From assembly GCF_008632955.1 (NCBI RefSeq), contig NZ_CP043959.1, positions 1,798,001-1,862,000 on the forward strand: a DNA stretch of 64,000 nt, written 5' to 3'. The DNA is from Streptomyces tendae (GTDB lineage: Bacteria > Actinomycetota > Actinomycetes > Streptomycetales > Streptomycetaceae). Below are positions 18,903 through 27,229 of this stretch, in pieces (the first letter of the stretch is position 1; each line of letters begins with the position of its first letter). Made by a program: the position numbers and the translations under genes. The notes beneath the pieces were generated by a model. That model saw only the letters and a program-made list of their open reading frames with translations. It was not told the origin of the DNA and did not search any database.

Positions 18903-18922
18903 GAACTTACCGAGGTAAATTC
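18903..18922. promoter_or_regulatory. Inverted repeat directly upstream of ectA
   Basis: TTACC-GA-GGTAA is a perfect short dyad flanked by outer GAA and TTC, only 8 bases upstream of the ectA start. It could be a regulator site or part of the core promoter. No ectR-type regulator gene is adjacent, so the protein that would bind is unknown. Confidence 0.5.
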
Positions 18923-19223
18923 AAAATTGCATCGTCCGTCGGGGTTACGTACGAGCGCGGCATGTGTTATCGCGCGTACGGGCGGGTTCGCGCGAACCGT
19001 CGGCAGAATGCCCCAATATGCACGGTGTAAATGGTGGTAAAACGGGCGCGATGTGGAACCGGTCACATCTGTGTAACTCTCGTGACGGCCCCCGGAATCG
19101 CCCGGTGGCCGCCACTCGGATTGGGGCGTTTAGGGTCCGGGAAAGCGGGCAGAAGAGGACGGGAAGCTACTCCGAAAGGTAATAGGGGAATAAGCCGGAG
19201 AATGTCGCGAGGGTATGTGTGCG

Positions 19224-19242
19224 AGGGATTCCGATAATCCCT
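19224..19242 (-). terminator. Small hairpin after the DinB-like gene
   Basis: AGGGATT and AATCCCT form a perfect 7-base stem with a 5-base loop, starting 7 bases after the stop of the DinB-like gene. Confidence 0.5.
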
Positions 19243-19248
19243 GGGAAT

Positions 19249-19788
19249 TCAGCTGCCGGTCACTCCGTCGATGCGCTCCCGCAGGAGATCTGCGTGACCG
19301 TTGTGCCGTGCGTACTCCTCGATCAGATGGATCAGCACCCAGCGCAGGCTGACCTCGACGCCGGCCATCGGCCCGTCGGTGATCAGCCCGGTGCCGTCCA
19401 GGGGCAGCCCCTCGGTCAGCTCCTGCCCGCGGGCGATCTCCCGGTGCCAGGCGGCGAGCGCCTCGTCGATCCCACGCGCCGGGTCGAGCGCGAACCCGGT
19501 CACGTCGTCGAACACCGGCGGCACGTCCCGCCCCGCGACGATCCGCTGGAACCAGTTCCGCTCCACCTCGGCGAGGTGCTGCACCAGGCCCAGCAGGGTC
19601 AGCGCCGACGGCTCCGCGGACGCGAGGCGCACCTGGGCGTCGTCCAGCCCCGCGCACTTCAGCGCGAGGGTCGCGCGGTGGTACTCCAGCCAGGACTCCA
19701 GCATCGCCCGCTCGTCCCCGCGGAACCGGGGCACGGGGCGTCCGTCGGGCAGCGTGATCGGCCCGGAGGAGGACACGTCGTCACCCAT
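19249..19788 (-). CDS. DinB-family (DUF664) protein
   Basis: The 179-residue protein has the four-helix DinB/YfiT-like fold. Conserved His residues are in [16 protein letters not shown] and in [21 protein letters not shown], which together bind a divalent metal in this family. Actinobacterial members act as mycothiol- or bacillithiol-dependent transferases or have unknown roles. No partner gene is evident. It lies upstream of the ectoine operon on the same strand but is separated from it by a hairpin and 353 bases. Confidence 0.8.
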   Translation of the reverse strand: MGDDVSSSGPITLPDGRPVPRFRGDERAMLESWLEYHRATLALKCAGLDDAQVRLASAEPSALTLLGLVQHLAEVERNWFQRIVAGRDVPPVFDDVTGFALDPARGIDEALAAWHREIARGQELTEGLPLDGTGLITDGPMAGVEVSLRWVLIHLIEEYARHNGHADLLRERIDGVTGS

Positions 19789-19956
19789 GCGGGCAGCATG
19801 GCACGGCGCTCGTCACAGGCCCATGCCGCCGCCGGCCCACCGCACCTTTCCGGCAGCGCCCGCCGGGGCATCCGCGGCGGGCGCCCCAGCGGGCGGACGG
19901 GACGTCAGTCGGCGCCGGGTCCGCGGCCGTACGGCACCCCCGACGAGAGGTGCCGG

Positions 19957-21078
19957 TTACTGCCAGGCTTCTTCCGCCGCCGCCAGGGCCGCGGGGAGGT
20001 CGGTCGGCAGGCCCGCGTCGGTCAGGGCCGTGGCGAGGGCCGTCAGGCAGGCGCGGACCGTGCCGCGGGTCGCGTCGGGGCCGTAGTGGTTGACGCGGAT
20101 CATCTCGCGGGCCAGGGCGCCGCCGCCCGCCGCCAGCGGGAGGTCCGGGTCGGCGGCCAGGGCGCGGGCGACCAGCTCGGACGCCGTGGTGCCGGACGGC
20201 GCCCGCAGGGTCGTCGCGACGGGCGCCGCGTCGGCCGCGTCGTGGACGTACGGCGCGATCCCGCCGCCCAGCGCGAGCGCGCCCGCCCGGGTCGCGGCCG
20301 CCGCGGAGGCGTGCCTCGCCATCACCGTCTCCAGGCCCTCCGCCTCGATCCGCTCCACGCACGCCTCCAGCGCCAGCATCTCCAGCTGCGCCGGTGCGTG
20401 CAGCAGGGCCTTGCGGCCGCCGTCGATCCACCGCTCCTTCCAGTCCAGGAGGGAGAGGTAGGAGCGGCGCGGGGCGTGCGGGTTGGCCGCCATCCGGGCC
20501 CAGGCCCGCTCGCTCACCGAGACCGCCGACACCCCGGCGGGACCGCCCATCGCCTTCTGCGCCCCGATGACGCACAGGTCCACCCCCCACGCGTCCGGCA
20601 GCACCGGCTCCGCTCCGACCGACGCCACCGCGTCCAGGTAGAACAGCGCGCCGTGCGACCGCACCACCTCGCCGATCCCGGCGACCGGGTTGGTGTTGCC
20701 GGTGGCCGCCTCGGCGTGCACCAGGGACACGAAGTCGATCTCCGGGTGCTCCGCGAAGGCGTCCTGGATCTGCCCGGCCGTCACCGCGGTGTGGAAGGGC
20801 ACCGTCAGGTCGATCACGGTGGCGCCGCAGTCCCGCAGCCAGTCGCCGAAGGTCTGCCCGTAGGGGCCGGTGATGACGTTCAGGGCGGTCGTCCCGGGCC
20901 CGGCCGCCGCGCGGATCGCGCCCTCCAGCGGCAGCAGCGCCTCGCCCTGCGTGATCACGACGTCCTGCCCGGTGCCCAGCAGGCGTGCCACCCGGTCCTC
21001 GACGGAGGCGAAGCGCGCGGCGCTCAGCGGGGGCAGGTCGAGAAGGAGGTTCGTCACGGCTGTGCTCTCTTTGCTCAT
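19957..21078 (-). CDS. Alanine-glyoxylate aminotransferase-like PLP enzyme
   Basis: The 373-residue fold-type I, class V aminotransferase has its Schiff-base Lys in LCVIGAQKAMGGPAG. LFYLDAVASVGAEP carries the Asp that contacts the pyridine nitrogen. Relatives include alanine-glyoxylate, serine-pyruvate and ureidoglycine-glyoxylate aminotransferases. It is divergent from an amino-acid ABC transporter operon with about 170 bases between the starts, which suggests use of the imported compound (inferred). The exact amino donor cannot be read from the sequence. Confidence 0.78.
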   Translation of the reverse strand: MSKESTAVTNLLLDLPPLSAARFASVEDRVARLLGTGQDVVITQGEALLPLEGAIRAAAGPGTTALNVITGPYGQTFGDWLRDCGATVIDLTVPFHTAVTAGQIQDAFAEHPEIDFVSLVHAEAATGNTNPVAGIGEVVRSHGALFYLDAVASVGAEPVLPDAWGVDLCVIGAQKAMGGPAGVSAVSVSERAWARMAANPHAPRRSYLSLLDWKERWIDGGRKALLHAPAQLEMLALEACVERIEAEGLETVMARHASAAAATRAGALALGGGIAPYVHDAADAAPVATTLRAPSGTTASELVARALAADPDLPLAAGGGALAREMIRVNHYGPDATRGTVRACLTALATALTDAGLPTDLPAALAAAEEAWQ

Positions 21079-21183
21079 GCTTCACGGCGGCGCGGGTACG
21101 TACGACCACGTCGAGGGTAAACCTTCGCCCGACGGGCGGACCGGACGGCCAGGTTCTGGACCGGGCACCGACGCACCAAGGGC

Positions 21184-21204
21184 AGGTTTGAGGCACTCAA
21201 ACCT
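21184..21204. promoter_or_regulatory. Perfect palindrome overlapping the -35 box of the ABC transporter promoter
   Basis: AGGTTTGAG and CTCAAACCT are perfect 9-base inverted arms around GCA. The left arm contains TTGAGG, a -35-like hexamer, 16 bases before TATAAT at 21210-21215. A protein bound here would block the promoter, so it looks like a repressor operator for the transporter operon and perhaps also for the divergent aminotransferase gene. Confidence 0.7.
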
Positions 21205-21215
21205 TTACTTATAAT
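21188..21215 (+). promoter_or_regulatory. Sigma70-type promoter of the amino-acid ABC transporter operon
   Basis: TTGAGG (21188-21193), a 16-base spacer and a consensus TATAAT (21210-21215) lie about 35 bases before the GTG start of the binding-protein gene. A match this close to the vegetative HrdB consensus is unusual for Streptomyces. Confidence 0.65.
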
Positions 21216-21249
21216 CTGAACATTCAGTTCCCCGACAGGAGGCTCTCCC

Positions 21250-22101
21250 GTGAAGACGCTTCTCGGCCGCCGGACGCGAGTCCTGGCCGCCACCACCGCG
21301 ACGGCCGGGATGGTCCTCCTCGCCGCCTGCACCTCCACCGACGACGGAGGCAGCGGGTCCACCACCGCGGCCGGCGGGGTCGAGCTCGTCAAGGCGGGCC
21401 AGCTCACCACCTGCACCCACCTGCCCTACCCGCCCTTCCAGTCGGAGATCGACGGCAAGGTGCAGGGCTTCGACGTCGCCCTGATCGACCTGGTCGCCGA
21501 CGACCTCGGGGTGAAGCAGCAGATCCTCGACACCCCCTTCGAGAACTTCAAGACCGGCGCCTTCCTCAACTCGGGCGAGTGCGACCTGGCCGCGGCCGGC
21601 ATGACCATCACCGACGAGCGGAAGAAGAACGTCGACTTCTCCGACCCGTACTTCAACGCCACCCAGGCCGTCCTCGTCGACAAGGACAGCGGCGTCACCT
21701 CCCTCGCCGACGTCAAGAGCGAGAACGTCAAGCTGGGCGCCCAGGCGCAGACCACCGGCGAGGACTACGTCAAGGGCCAGGGCTTCGACCCGGTCTCCTT
21801 CGAGTCCTCCGACGCCGTCCTGAACGGCCTGCGCACCGGGCAGGTCAAGGCCGTCGTCATCGACTACCCCGTGGTCCAGGGCTGGCTGAAGGACAAGGCC
21901 AACGCCGACGCCTTCACGGTCGCCGAGCAGATCGACACCGGCGAGGAGTACGGCTTCACGGTGAAGAAGGGCAACACCGCCCTCCAGAAGGCCGTGAACA
22001 AGGCGCTCGCCGACGCCAAGGCCGACGGCACGTACAAGAAGCTGTACGAGCAGTGGATCGGCCCGTACGACGAGTCGGCCGCCTCGCCGGCCGCGTCCTG
22101 A
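21250..22101 (+). CDS. Polar amino-acid ABC transporter, substrate-binding lipoprotein
   Basis: The 283-residue extracellular solute-binding protein belongs to family 3. Its signal peptide ends in a lipobox, LLAAC with the lipid-modified Cys at residue 27. The mature part shows family landmarks such as PYPPFQSEIDGKVQGFDVAL, AAAGMTITDERKKNVDFSDPY and a C-terminal YKKLYEQWIG. It delivers an amino acid or similar compound to the permease encoded next. GTG 21250 has AGGAGG about 8 bases upstream. It is the first gene of a three-gene transporter operon. Confidence 0.9.
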   Translation: MKTLLGRRTRVLAATTATAGMVLLAACTSTDDGGSGSTTAAGGVELVKAGQLTTCTHLPYPPFQSEIDGKVQGFDVALIDLVADDLGVKQQILDTPFENFKTGAFLNSGECDLAAAGMTITDERKKNVDFSDPYFNATQAVLVDKDSGVTSLADVKSENVKLGAQAQTTGEDYVKGQGFDPVSFESSDAVLNGLRTGQVKAVVIDYPVVQGWLKDKANADAFTVAEQIDTGEEYGFTVKKGNTALQKAVNKALADAKADGTYKKLYEQWIGPYDESAASPAAS

Positions 22102-22105
22102 CCCC

Positions 22106-22942
22106 ATGGCCGACACGGAGAAGACGCCGCTCCAGCCGAAGCGGAAGGGCCTGACCCGGCGCCAGAAGCGCAGCGTGTCGCGCGGCATCCAGTACGCCGT
22201 GTTCGTCGCGGCCGTGATCGCCTTCGCGGTCACGGCCGACTGGGGCCGCCTGCAGAACCAGTTCGCGCAGGTCGACATCGCCGAGCGGATGTTCCCGGAC
22301 GTCATCACGCTGGCGCTGAAGAACACCGTCCTCTACACGGTGACCGGCTTCGCCGTCGGGCTCGCGCTCGGCATGCTCATCGCGCTGATGCGGCTGTCGT
22401 CCGTCGGGCCCTACCGCTGGCTGGCCGGCGTCTACATCGAGATCTTCCGCGGCCTGCCCGCCCTGCTGATCTTCATCTTCATCGGCGTCGCCGTGCCGCT
22501 CGCCTTCCCCGGCACGGAGATCATCGGCGGCACCTACGGCAAGGTCGCCCTGGCCCTCGGTCTGGTGGCCGCCGCGTACATGGCGGAGACGATCCGGGCC
22601 GGCATCCAGGCCGTGCCCAAGGGGCAGATGGAGGCGGCCCGCTCGCTGGGGTTCTCGCCCGCCCGGGCCATGGTCTCGGTCATCATCCCGCAGGCCTTCC
22701 GGATCATCCTGCCGCCGCTCACCAACGAACTGGTCCTGCTGTTCAAGGACTCCTCGCTGGTGCTGTTCCTCGGCGTCACCCTGGAGGAGCGCGAGCTGTC
22801 CAAGTACGGCCGCGATCTCGCCAGCCAGACCGCCAACTCCACGCCCATCCTGGTGGCCGGCCTGTGCTACCTGCTGATCACCATCCCGCTCGGCTTCGTC
22901 GTGCGCCGCATGGAGGCCAAGGCCCAGGAGGCCGTCAAATGA
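22106..22942 (+). CDS. Polar amino-acid ABC transporter, permease
   Basis: The 278-residue inner-membrane permease belongs to the HisM/GlnP family. A basic N-terminal tail is followed by about five to six membrane helices. The conserved cytoplasmic coupling loop [22 protein letters not shown] (EAA motif) contacts the ATPase. It begins 4 bases after the binding-protein stop and its own stop overlaps the ATPase start in ATGA. A single permease implies a homodimeric channel. Confidence 0.9.
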   Translation: MADTEKTPLQPKRKGLTRRQKRSVSRGIQYAVFVAAVIAFAVTADWGRLQNQFAQVDIAERMFPDVITLALKNTVLYTVTGFAVGLALGMLIALMRLSSVGPYRWLAGVYIEIFRGLPALLIFIFIGVAVPLAFPGTEIIGGTYGKVALALGLVAAAYMAETIRAGIQAVPKGQMEAARSLGFSPARAMVSVIIPQAFRIILPPLTNELVLLFKDSSLVLFLGVTLEERELSKYGRDLASQTANSTPILVAGLCYLLITIPLGFVVRRMEAKAQEAVK

Positions 22943-23730
22943 GCCGACCGGAGATCCGCGTCAGCGCTCTGCACAAGTCGTTCGGCGACAACCACGTGCT
23001 GCGCGGCATCGACCTGGAGATCGGCCAGGGCGAGGTCGTCTGCGTCATCGGCCCGTCCGGGTCCGGCAAGTCGACTTTGCTGCGCTGCGTGAACCTCCTG
23101 GAGGAACCCACCGAGGGCCAGGTCTTCGTCGGCGGCACCGAACTCACCGACCCGGACGTCGACATCGACGCCGTACGCCGCCGCATCGGCATGGTGTTCC
23201 AGCAGTTCAACCTGTTCCCGCACCTGACCGTGACGGAGAACCTCACGCTGCCGCAGCGCCGGGTGCTCCGGCGCGGCAAGGCGGAGGCCGCGAAGGTCGC
23301 CGCCGAGAACCTGGAGCGGGTCGGCCTCGCGGAGAAGGCCGACGCCTACCCCTCCTCCCTCTCCGGCGGTCAGCAGCAGCGCGTCGCCATCGCCCGCGCG
23401 CTCGCCATGGGCCCCGAGGTGATGCTGTTCGACGAGCCGACCTCGGCGCTCGACCCGGAGCTGGTCGGCGACGTGCTCGCGGTGATGCGGATGCTCGCCG
23501 ACGAGGGCATGACGATGATGGTCGTCACCCACGAGATGACCTTCGCCCGCGAGGTCGCCGACCGGGTGGTGTTCATGGACGGCGGCGTGATCGTCGAGGA
23601 CGGCAGCCCCGCGCAGGTCATCGGCGCGCCCCGGCACGAGCGCACCCGCCACTTCCTCTCCCGCCTGCTCGACCCCGCCATGGCGGAGGTCGAGGAGGAG
23701 ACCTCGGACCAGGTGGGGAAGTCCGGCTGA
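22939..23730 (+). CDS. Polar amino-acid ABC transporter, ATP-binding subunit
   Basis: The 263-residue GlnQ/HisP-type ATPase has Walker [10 protein letters not shown] at residues 38-46, the Q-loop in VFQQFNLFP, the signature SLSGGQQQR, Walker [13 protein letters not shown] and the switch His in VVTHEMTFA. It powers the permease encoded upstream, to which it is coupled by a 4-base overlap. ATG 22939 is preceded by CAGGAGG within the permease gene. Confidence 0.93.
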   Translation: MSRPEIRVSALHKSFGDNHVLRGIDLEIGQGEVVCVIGPSGSGKSTLLRCVNLLEEPTEGQVFVGGTELTDPDVDIDAVRRRIGMVFQQFNLFPHLTVTENLTLPQRRVLRRGKAEAAKVAAENLERVGLAEKADAYPSSLSGGQQQRVAIARALAMGPEVMLFDEPTSALDPELVGDVLAVMRMLADEGMTMMVVTHEMTFAREVADRVVFMDGGVIVEDGSPAQVIGAPRHERTRHFLSRLLDPAMAEVEEETSDQVGKSG

Positions 23731-23751
23731 GGCACAACTATCGTGCGGAGC

Positions 23752-24843
23752 ATGAGTGAACGCGCGGTGCTGCACCTGAAGGGACGGATCCTCGTCGGCC
23801 CGCACGAGGTCCGCGACGAGCTGTGGGTGGTCGACGGCCGCATCTCCTACGACCGTCCGGCCGGTGCCCGCGACGTCTGCACCCTCGACGGCTGGGTGCT
23901 GCCCGGGCTGGTCGACGCCCACTGCCACGTGGGTCTCGACCGGCACGGCGCGGTCCCCGAGGACGTCGCCGAGAAGCAGGCCCTCACCGACCGGGACGCC
24001 GGCGCCCTGCTGCTGCGTGACGCCGGCTCGCCCTCCGACACCCGCTGGACCGACGCGCGCGAGGACCTGCCGAAGATCATCCGCGCGGGCCGGCACATCG
24101 CCCGCACCCGCCGCTACATCCGCGGCTACGCCTGGGAGGTCGAGCCCGGCGACCTCGTCGCGTACGTCGCCCAGGAGGCCCGGCGCGGCGACGGCTGGGT
24201 GAAGCTGGTCGGCGACTGGATCGACCGGGACCTCGGCGACCTGTCGGCCTGCTGGCCGCGCGGCGCCGTCGAGGCGGCGATCGCCGAGGCGCACCGGCTC
24301 GGCGCCCGCGTCACCGCCCACTGCTTCGCCGAGGACTCCTTGCGCGATCTGGTCGAGGCCGGCATCGACTGCGTCGAGCACGCCACAGGGCTGACCGACG
24401 ACACCATCCCGCTGTTCGCCGAGCGGGGCGTGGCGATCGTCCCCACCCTGGTCAACATCGCCACCTTCCCGGCGCTCGCCGACGGTGGCGAGGGCAAGTT
24501 CCCGCGCTGGTCCGCGCACATGCGCCGGCTGCACGAGCGCCGCTACGACACCGTGCGGTCCGCGTACGACGCCGGCATCCCCGTCTTCGTCGGCACCGAC
24601 GCGGGCGGCACCCTGCCGCACGGGCTCGCCGCCGAGGAGGTCGCGGAACTGGCCAAGGCCGGCCTACCGGCCGTCGAGGCCCTCGCCGCCGGCACCTGGA
24701 AGGCCAGGGAGTGGCTCGGCCGCCCCGGCCTGGAGGAGGGTGCCCCGGCCGACCTGGTGGTCTACGACGCCGACCCGCGCGCGGACCTCCGGGTACTGAC
24801 CGATCCGCGCCGGGTGGTACTGAACGGGCGCGTCGTCGCGTAG
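23752..24843 (+). CDS. Amidohydrolase, imidazolonepropionase/TRZ-ATZ-like
   Basis: The 363-residue metal-dependent hydrolase has the amidohydrolase TIM barrel. The metal-binding HxH is in GLVDAHCHVG, later His residues in TAHCFAE and CVEHATG, and the catalytic Asp in VFVGTDAGGTLPHG. Members open C-N bonds in cyclic amides, ureas and related heterocycles. It follows the ABC transporter by 21 bases and is probably in the same operon, so it may process the imported compound (inferred). I chose ATG 23752; GTG 23743 is an alternative. Confidence 0.83.
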   Translation: MSERAVLHLKGRILVGPHEVRDELWVVDGRISYDRPAGARDVCTLDGWVLPGLVDAHCHVGLDRHGAVPEDVAEKQALTDRDAGALLLRDAGSPSDTRWTDAREDLPKIIRAGRHIARTRRYIRGYAWEVEPGDLVAYVAQEARRGDGWVKLVGDWIDRDLGDLSACWPRGAVEAAIAEAHRLGARVTAHCFAEDSLRDLVEAGIDCVEHATGLTDDTIPLFAERGVAIVPTLVNIATFPALADGGEGKFPRWSAHMRRLHERRYDTVRSAYDAGIPVFVGTDAGGTLPHGLAAEEVAELAKAGLPAVEALAAGTWKAREWLGRPGLEEGAPADLVVYDADPRADLRVLTDPRRVVLNGRVVA

Positions 24844-24997
24844 GGCGCGCCCGCCGGCGGGGCACGGGAGGGTGACGGCGACGAACAGCCGTATCCCGGA
24901 AATCGAAAACGTTCTCCGACCTTCCCCGAAGGAGTGAAGAGTCACCGGATCGCTGACGGGGCGGCGCGGGCGTGGACATTCTGTCCGGGTCCCAGCA

Positions 24998-25975
24998 ATG
25001 TCTCATGGGGGTCCCACCACCTTGTACACCATCAACTTCCCCGCGCCCGCCCGCCGTTGGACCGCATCCGCCGCGGCCTGCGCGCTCGTCGCGGGGCCCG
25101 TCGTCCTCACCGGCGCGGGCGCGGCGTACGCCACCGAGGGCCACGGCAGCGCGAGCGCCGCAGTGCTGCGCACCGGGCTCGACGTGTCCCTGCTCAACAA
25201 GACGGTGCAGGTCCCGCTCACCGTGTCCCTCAACGCGGTCCAGGCACCGCGGAGCGCGCAGAAGACGGCCCTCACCGCCACCCTCGACGGCGTGAACCAC
25301 GGCAAGCCGTTCAGCGTGCTGCGCGCCGAGGTGGCCGACGCCGAGGCGACCGTGGAGGGTGAGCGGGCCGAGGCGTCCACCACCCTCGCCGACGCCCGCC
25401 TGCACGTCCCCGGGCTGCCCCTGCTGTCGGTCGTCGAGATCGAGGCGGTGAGCTCCAAGGCGGTCTGCGAGGCGGGTAAGAACCCGCACGCCTCCGTCAC
25501 CCTGCCCGCCGCGGTCACCGTCCTCGGCAAGCGCGTCTCGCTGAGCGCCGGCGGCCCGACCCACGTCGAGGTGCCGGGCGTGGGCTCGGTGCGGCTGGAC
25601 CTGTCGAAGACGGAGACGACCTCGTCCACCGCCGTCGCCACCGCCCTGAAGCTGGAGGTGTCGGTCAACCCGGCCAAGCTGAACGTGGCCGAGGTTGAGG
25701 GCAGCCTGACGCTGGCCGAGTCCAGGTGCGAGGCCCCGGCGGCGGGCGAGGAGCCGCAGACCGCGGCGCCCGAGGAGGCCGGCGACGCCCCGGCGCAGGA
25801 GGAGGCCGCCGTCGAGGCGCAGGGGGCCCGCGCCGAGCAGGCCGCTTCCACGGAGACCAACCTGGCGGAGACCGGCGGCGACTCGGCCACCCCGTACGTG
25901 GCGGGCGGCGCGGTCGCCCTGCTGGCGGCGGGCGGGGGAGCGGTGCTGCTGTCGCGGCGGGGCCGCCGCAACTGA
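24998..25975 (+). CDS. SCO1860-family LAETG-anchored surface protein
   Basis: The 325-residue secreted protein begins with a signal peptide that ends at about ...GAGAAYA. A repetitive beta-rich region and an Ala/Glu-rich segment (about residues 240-285) follow. The C terminus carries a complete sorting signal: LAETG, a hydrophobic stretch (VAGGAVALLAAGGGAVLL) and the basic tail SRRGRRN. Class E sortases in Streptomyces cleave LAxTG, so the protein should be covalently attached to peptidoglycan. Two Cys residues may form a disulfide. The start is uncertain: ATG 24998 or TTG 25022. The function is unknown. Confidence 0.8.
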   Translation: MSHGGPTTLYTINFPAPARRWTASAAACALVAGPVVLTGAGAAYATEGHGSASAAVLRTGLDVSLLNKTVQVPLTVSLNAVQAPRSAQKTALTATLDGVNHGKPFSVLRAEVADAEATVEGERAEASTTLADARLHVPGLPLLSVVEIEAVSSKAVCEAGKNPHASVTLPAAVTVLGKRVSLSAGGPTHVEVPGVGSVRLDLSKTETTSSTAVATALKLEVSVNPAKLNVAEVEGSLTLAESRCEAPAAGEEPQTAAPEEAGDAPAQEEAAVEAQGARAEQAASTETNLAETGGDSATPYVAGGAVALLAAGGGAVLLSRRGRRN

Positions 25976-26091
25976 CCCTGAGCGGATGGGGGGCGGGGGA
26001 CGCCCCCCGTGCCCGCCGGCGGCCGGCGTGCCGGCCCGTACCCGGACCGTCGGCGCCCGGGGACGCCGTGACGAGTACGGTGCCGCGCCGC

Positions 26092-26150
26092 GGGGGTGCC
26101 GCTGCGCCCACCCGTGCCGCCCAAGCGGCACGACTGCCCGCAGCGGCGGG
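26092..26150. repeat. Dispersed intergenic repeat with hairpin (copy 1)
   Basis: The blocks GGGGGTGCCGCTGCGCCCA and CGGCACGACTGCCCGCAGCG occur here and, inverted, at 49993-50056. GCCGCTGCG and CGCAGCGGC can pair into a long hairpin. Both copies lie between convergent genes, which suggests a terminator role. I recognise the element as common in Streptomyces. Confidence 0.65.
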
Positions 26151-26167
26151 GTGTGTCGTCCGGCGTG

Positions 26168-27229
26168 TCACACGTTCAGCGCCTGCTTCAACGCGCGCAG
26201 GAAGCCGTCCGTCGTCTCCCGGTCCCGTACCGCCAGGCGCAGCCACTCCCCGCCCAGGCCCGGGAACGTGTCCCCGCGGCGGACCGCGTAGCCGAGGGCG
26301 CGCAGCCGCTCCCGTACGCCCGCCGCGTCCGGGACGTGGAGCAGGACGAAGGGGCCCTCGGCCGGCTCCACCACCCGGAGGCCGTGGGACGTGAAGTCCC
26401 GCAGGCCCGCGATCACATGGGCGCGGTTCACCACGACCGCCCGCGCCGCCTCCTCCGCCTCGGCGAGCGCCGCGGGCGACACGCACGCCTCCGCCGCCGT
26501 CAGCGCCGGCGTGGACACCGGCCACAGCGGCTGCGCCCGCTCCAGCGCCGCGACGGTCTCCGGCGCGGCGAGCACGTACCCGATGCGCAGGCCCGCCAGG
26601 CCCCACGTCTTGGTCAGGCTGCGGAGCACGACCAGGCCCGGGACGTCCGTCCGGCCGGCCAGGGCCTGCCGTTCGCCCGGGACCGCGTCCATGAACGCCT
26701 CGTCGACCACCAGCGTCCGCCCCGGACGGGCCAGCCGGGCGAGCGAGTCCGCCGGGTGCAGCACCGACGTCGGGTTGGTCGGGTTGCCGACCACCACCAG
26801 GTCCGCGTCCTCCGGGACCGCCGCCGGGTCGAGGCGGAATCCGTCGGCCTCCCGCAGCAGCACCCGGTCCACCATGTGCCCCGCGTCCCGCAGCGCCGCC
26901 TCCGGCTCGGTGAACTGCGGGTGCACCACCACCGGCCGGGACACCTTCAGCGCCCGCGCCAGCAGCACGAACGCCTCCGCCGCGCCCGCCGTCAGCAGCA
27001 CCCGCTCCACCGGATGCCCGTGCCGCGCCGCCACTGCGGCCCGCGCCGCCCGCCCGTCCGGGTAGGCGGCGAGGCCCGACAGCGACGCGGCGACACGCTC
27101 CCGCAGCCACGCCGGGGGCGTGTCCGTGCGGACGTTGACCGCGAGGTCGACCAGCGCGCGGCCGTCGTCGCGGACCTCGGCGTCGCCGTGGTGGCGCAGG
27201 TCGTGGCCGGCCGCCGGATCAGTGGACAT
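26168..27229 (-). CDS. cobC: CobC-like PLP aminotransferase (threonine-phosphate decarboxylase family)
   Basis: The 353-residue fold-type I PLP enzyme belongs to the histidinol-phosphate-aminotransferase/CobC family that supplies aminopropanol phosphate for the nucleotide loop of cobalamin. The PLP Lys is in VLRSLTKTWGLAGLR and the cofactor Asp/Asn in VGNPTNPTSV and VVDEAFMD. I chose ATG 27229 because family members begin with a short stretch before LRHHGDAEVR; it overlaps the cbiX stop by 11 bases. It is the last gene of the second cob operon. Decarboxylase versus aminotransferase activity is not decided by the sequence. Confidence 0.82.
   Translation of the reverse strand: MSTDPAAGHDLRHHGDAEVRDDGRALVDLAVNVRTDTPPAWLRERVAASLSGLAAYPDGRAARAAVAARHGHPVERVLLTAGAAEAFVLLARALKVSRPVVVHPQFTEPEAALRDAGHMVDRVLLREADGFRLDPAAVPEDADLVVVGNPTNPTSVLHPADSLARLARPGRTLVVDEAFMDAVPGERQALAGRTDVPGLVVLRSLTKTWGLAGLRIGYVLAAPETVAALERAQPLWPVSTPALTAAEACVSPAALAEAEEAARAVVVNRAHVIAGLRDFTSHGLRVVEPAEGPFVLLHVPDAAGVRERLRALGYAVRRGDTFPGLGGEWLRLAVRDRETTDGFLRALKQALNV

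Larger units (their letters stand above)
18896..19248. promoter_or_regulatory. ectABCD promoter region, no gene seen
   Basis: This 353-base gap is noticeably richer in A+T than its surroundings. Near the ectA start, at 18903-18922, GAAC-TTACC and GGTAA-ATTC make a dyad around GA. A TTGAAT-like hexamer overlaps it on the minus strand. The far end (19224-19242) holds a small hairpin for the next gene. Short ORFs across it look like chance. Confidence 0.55.
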
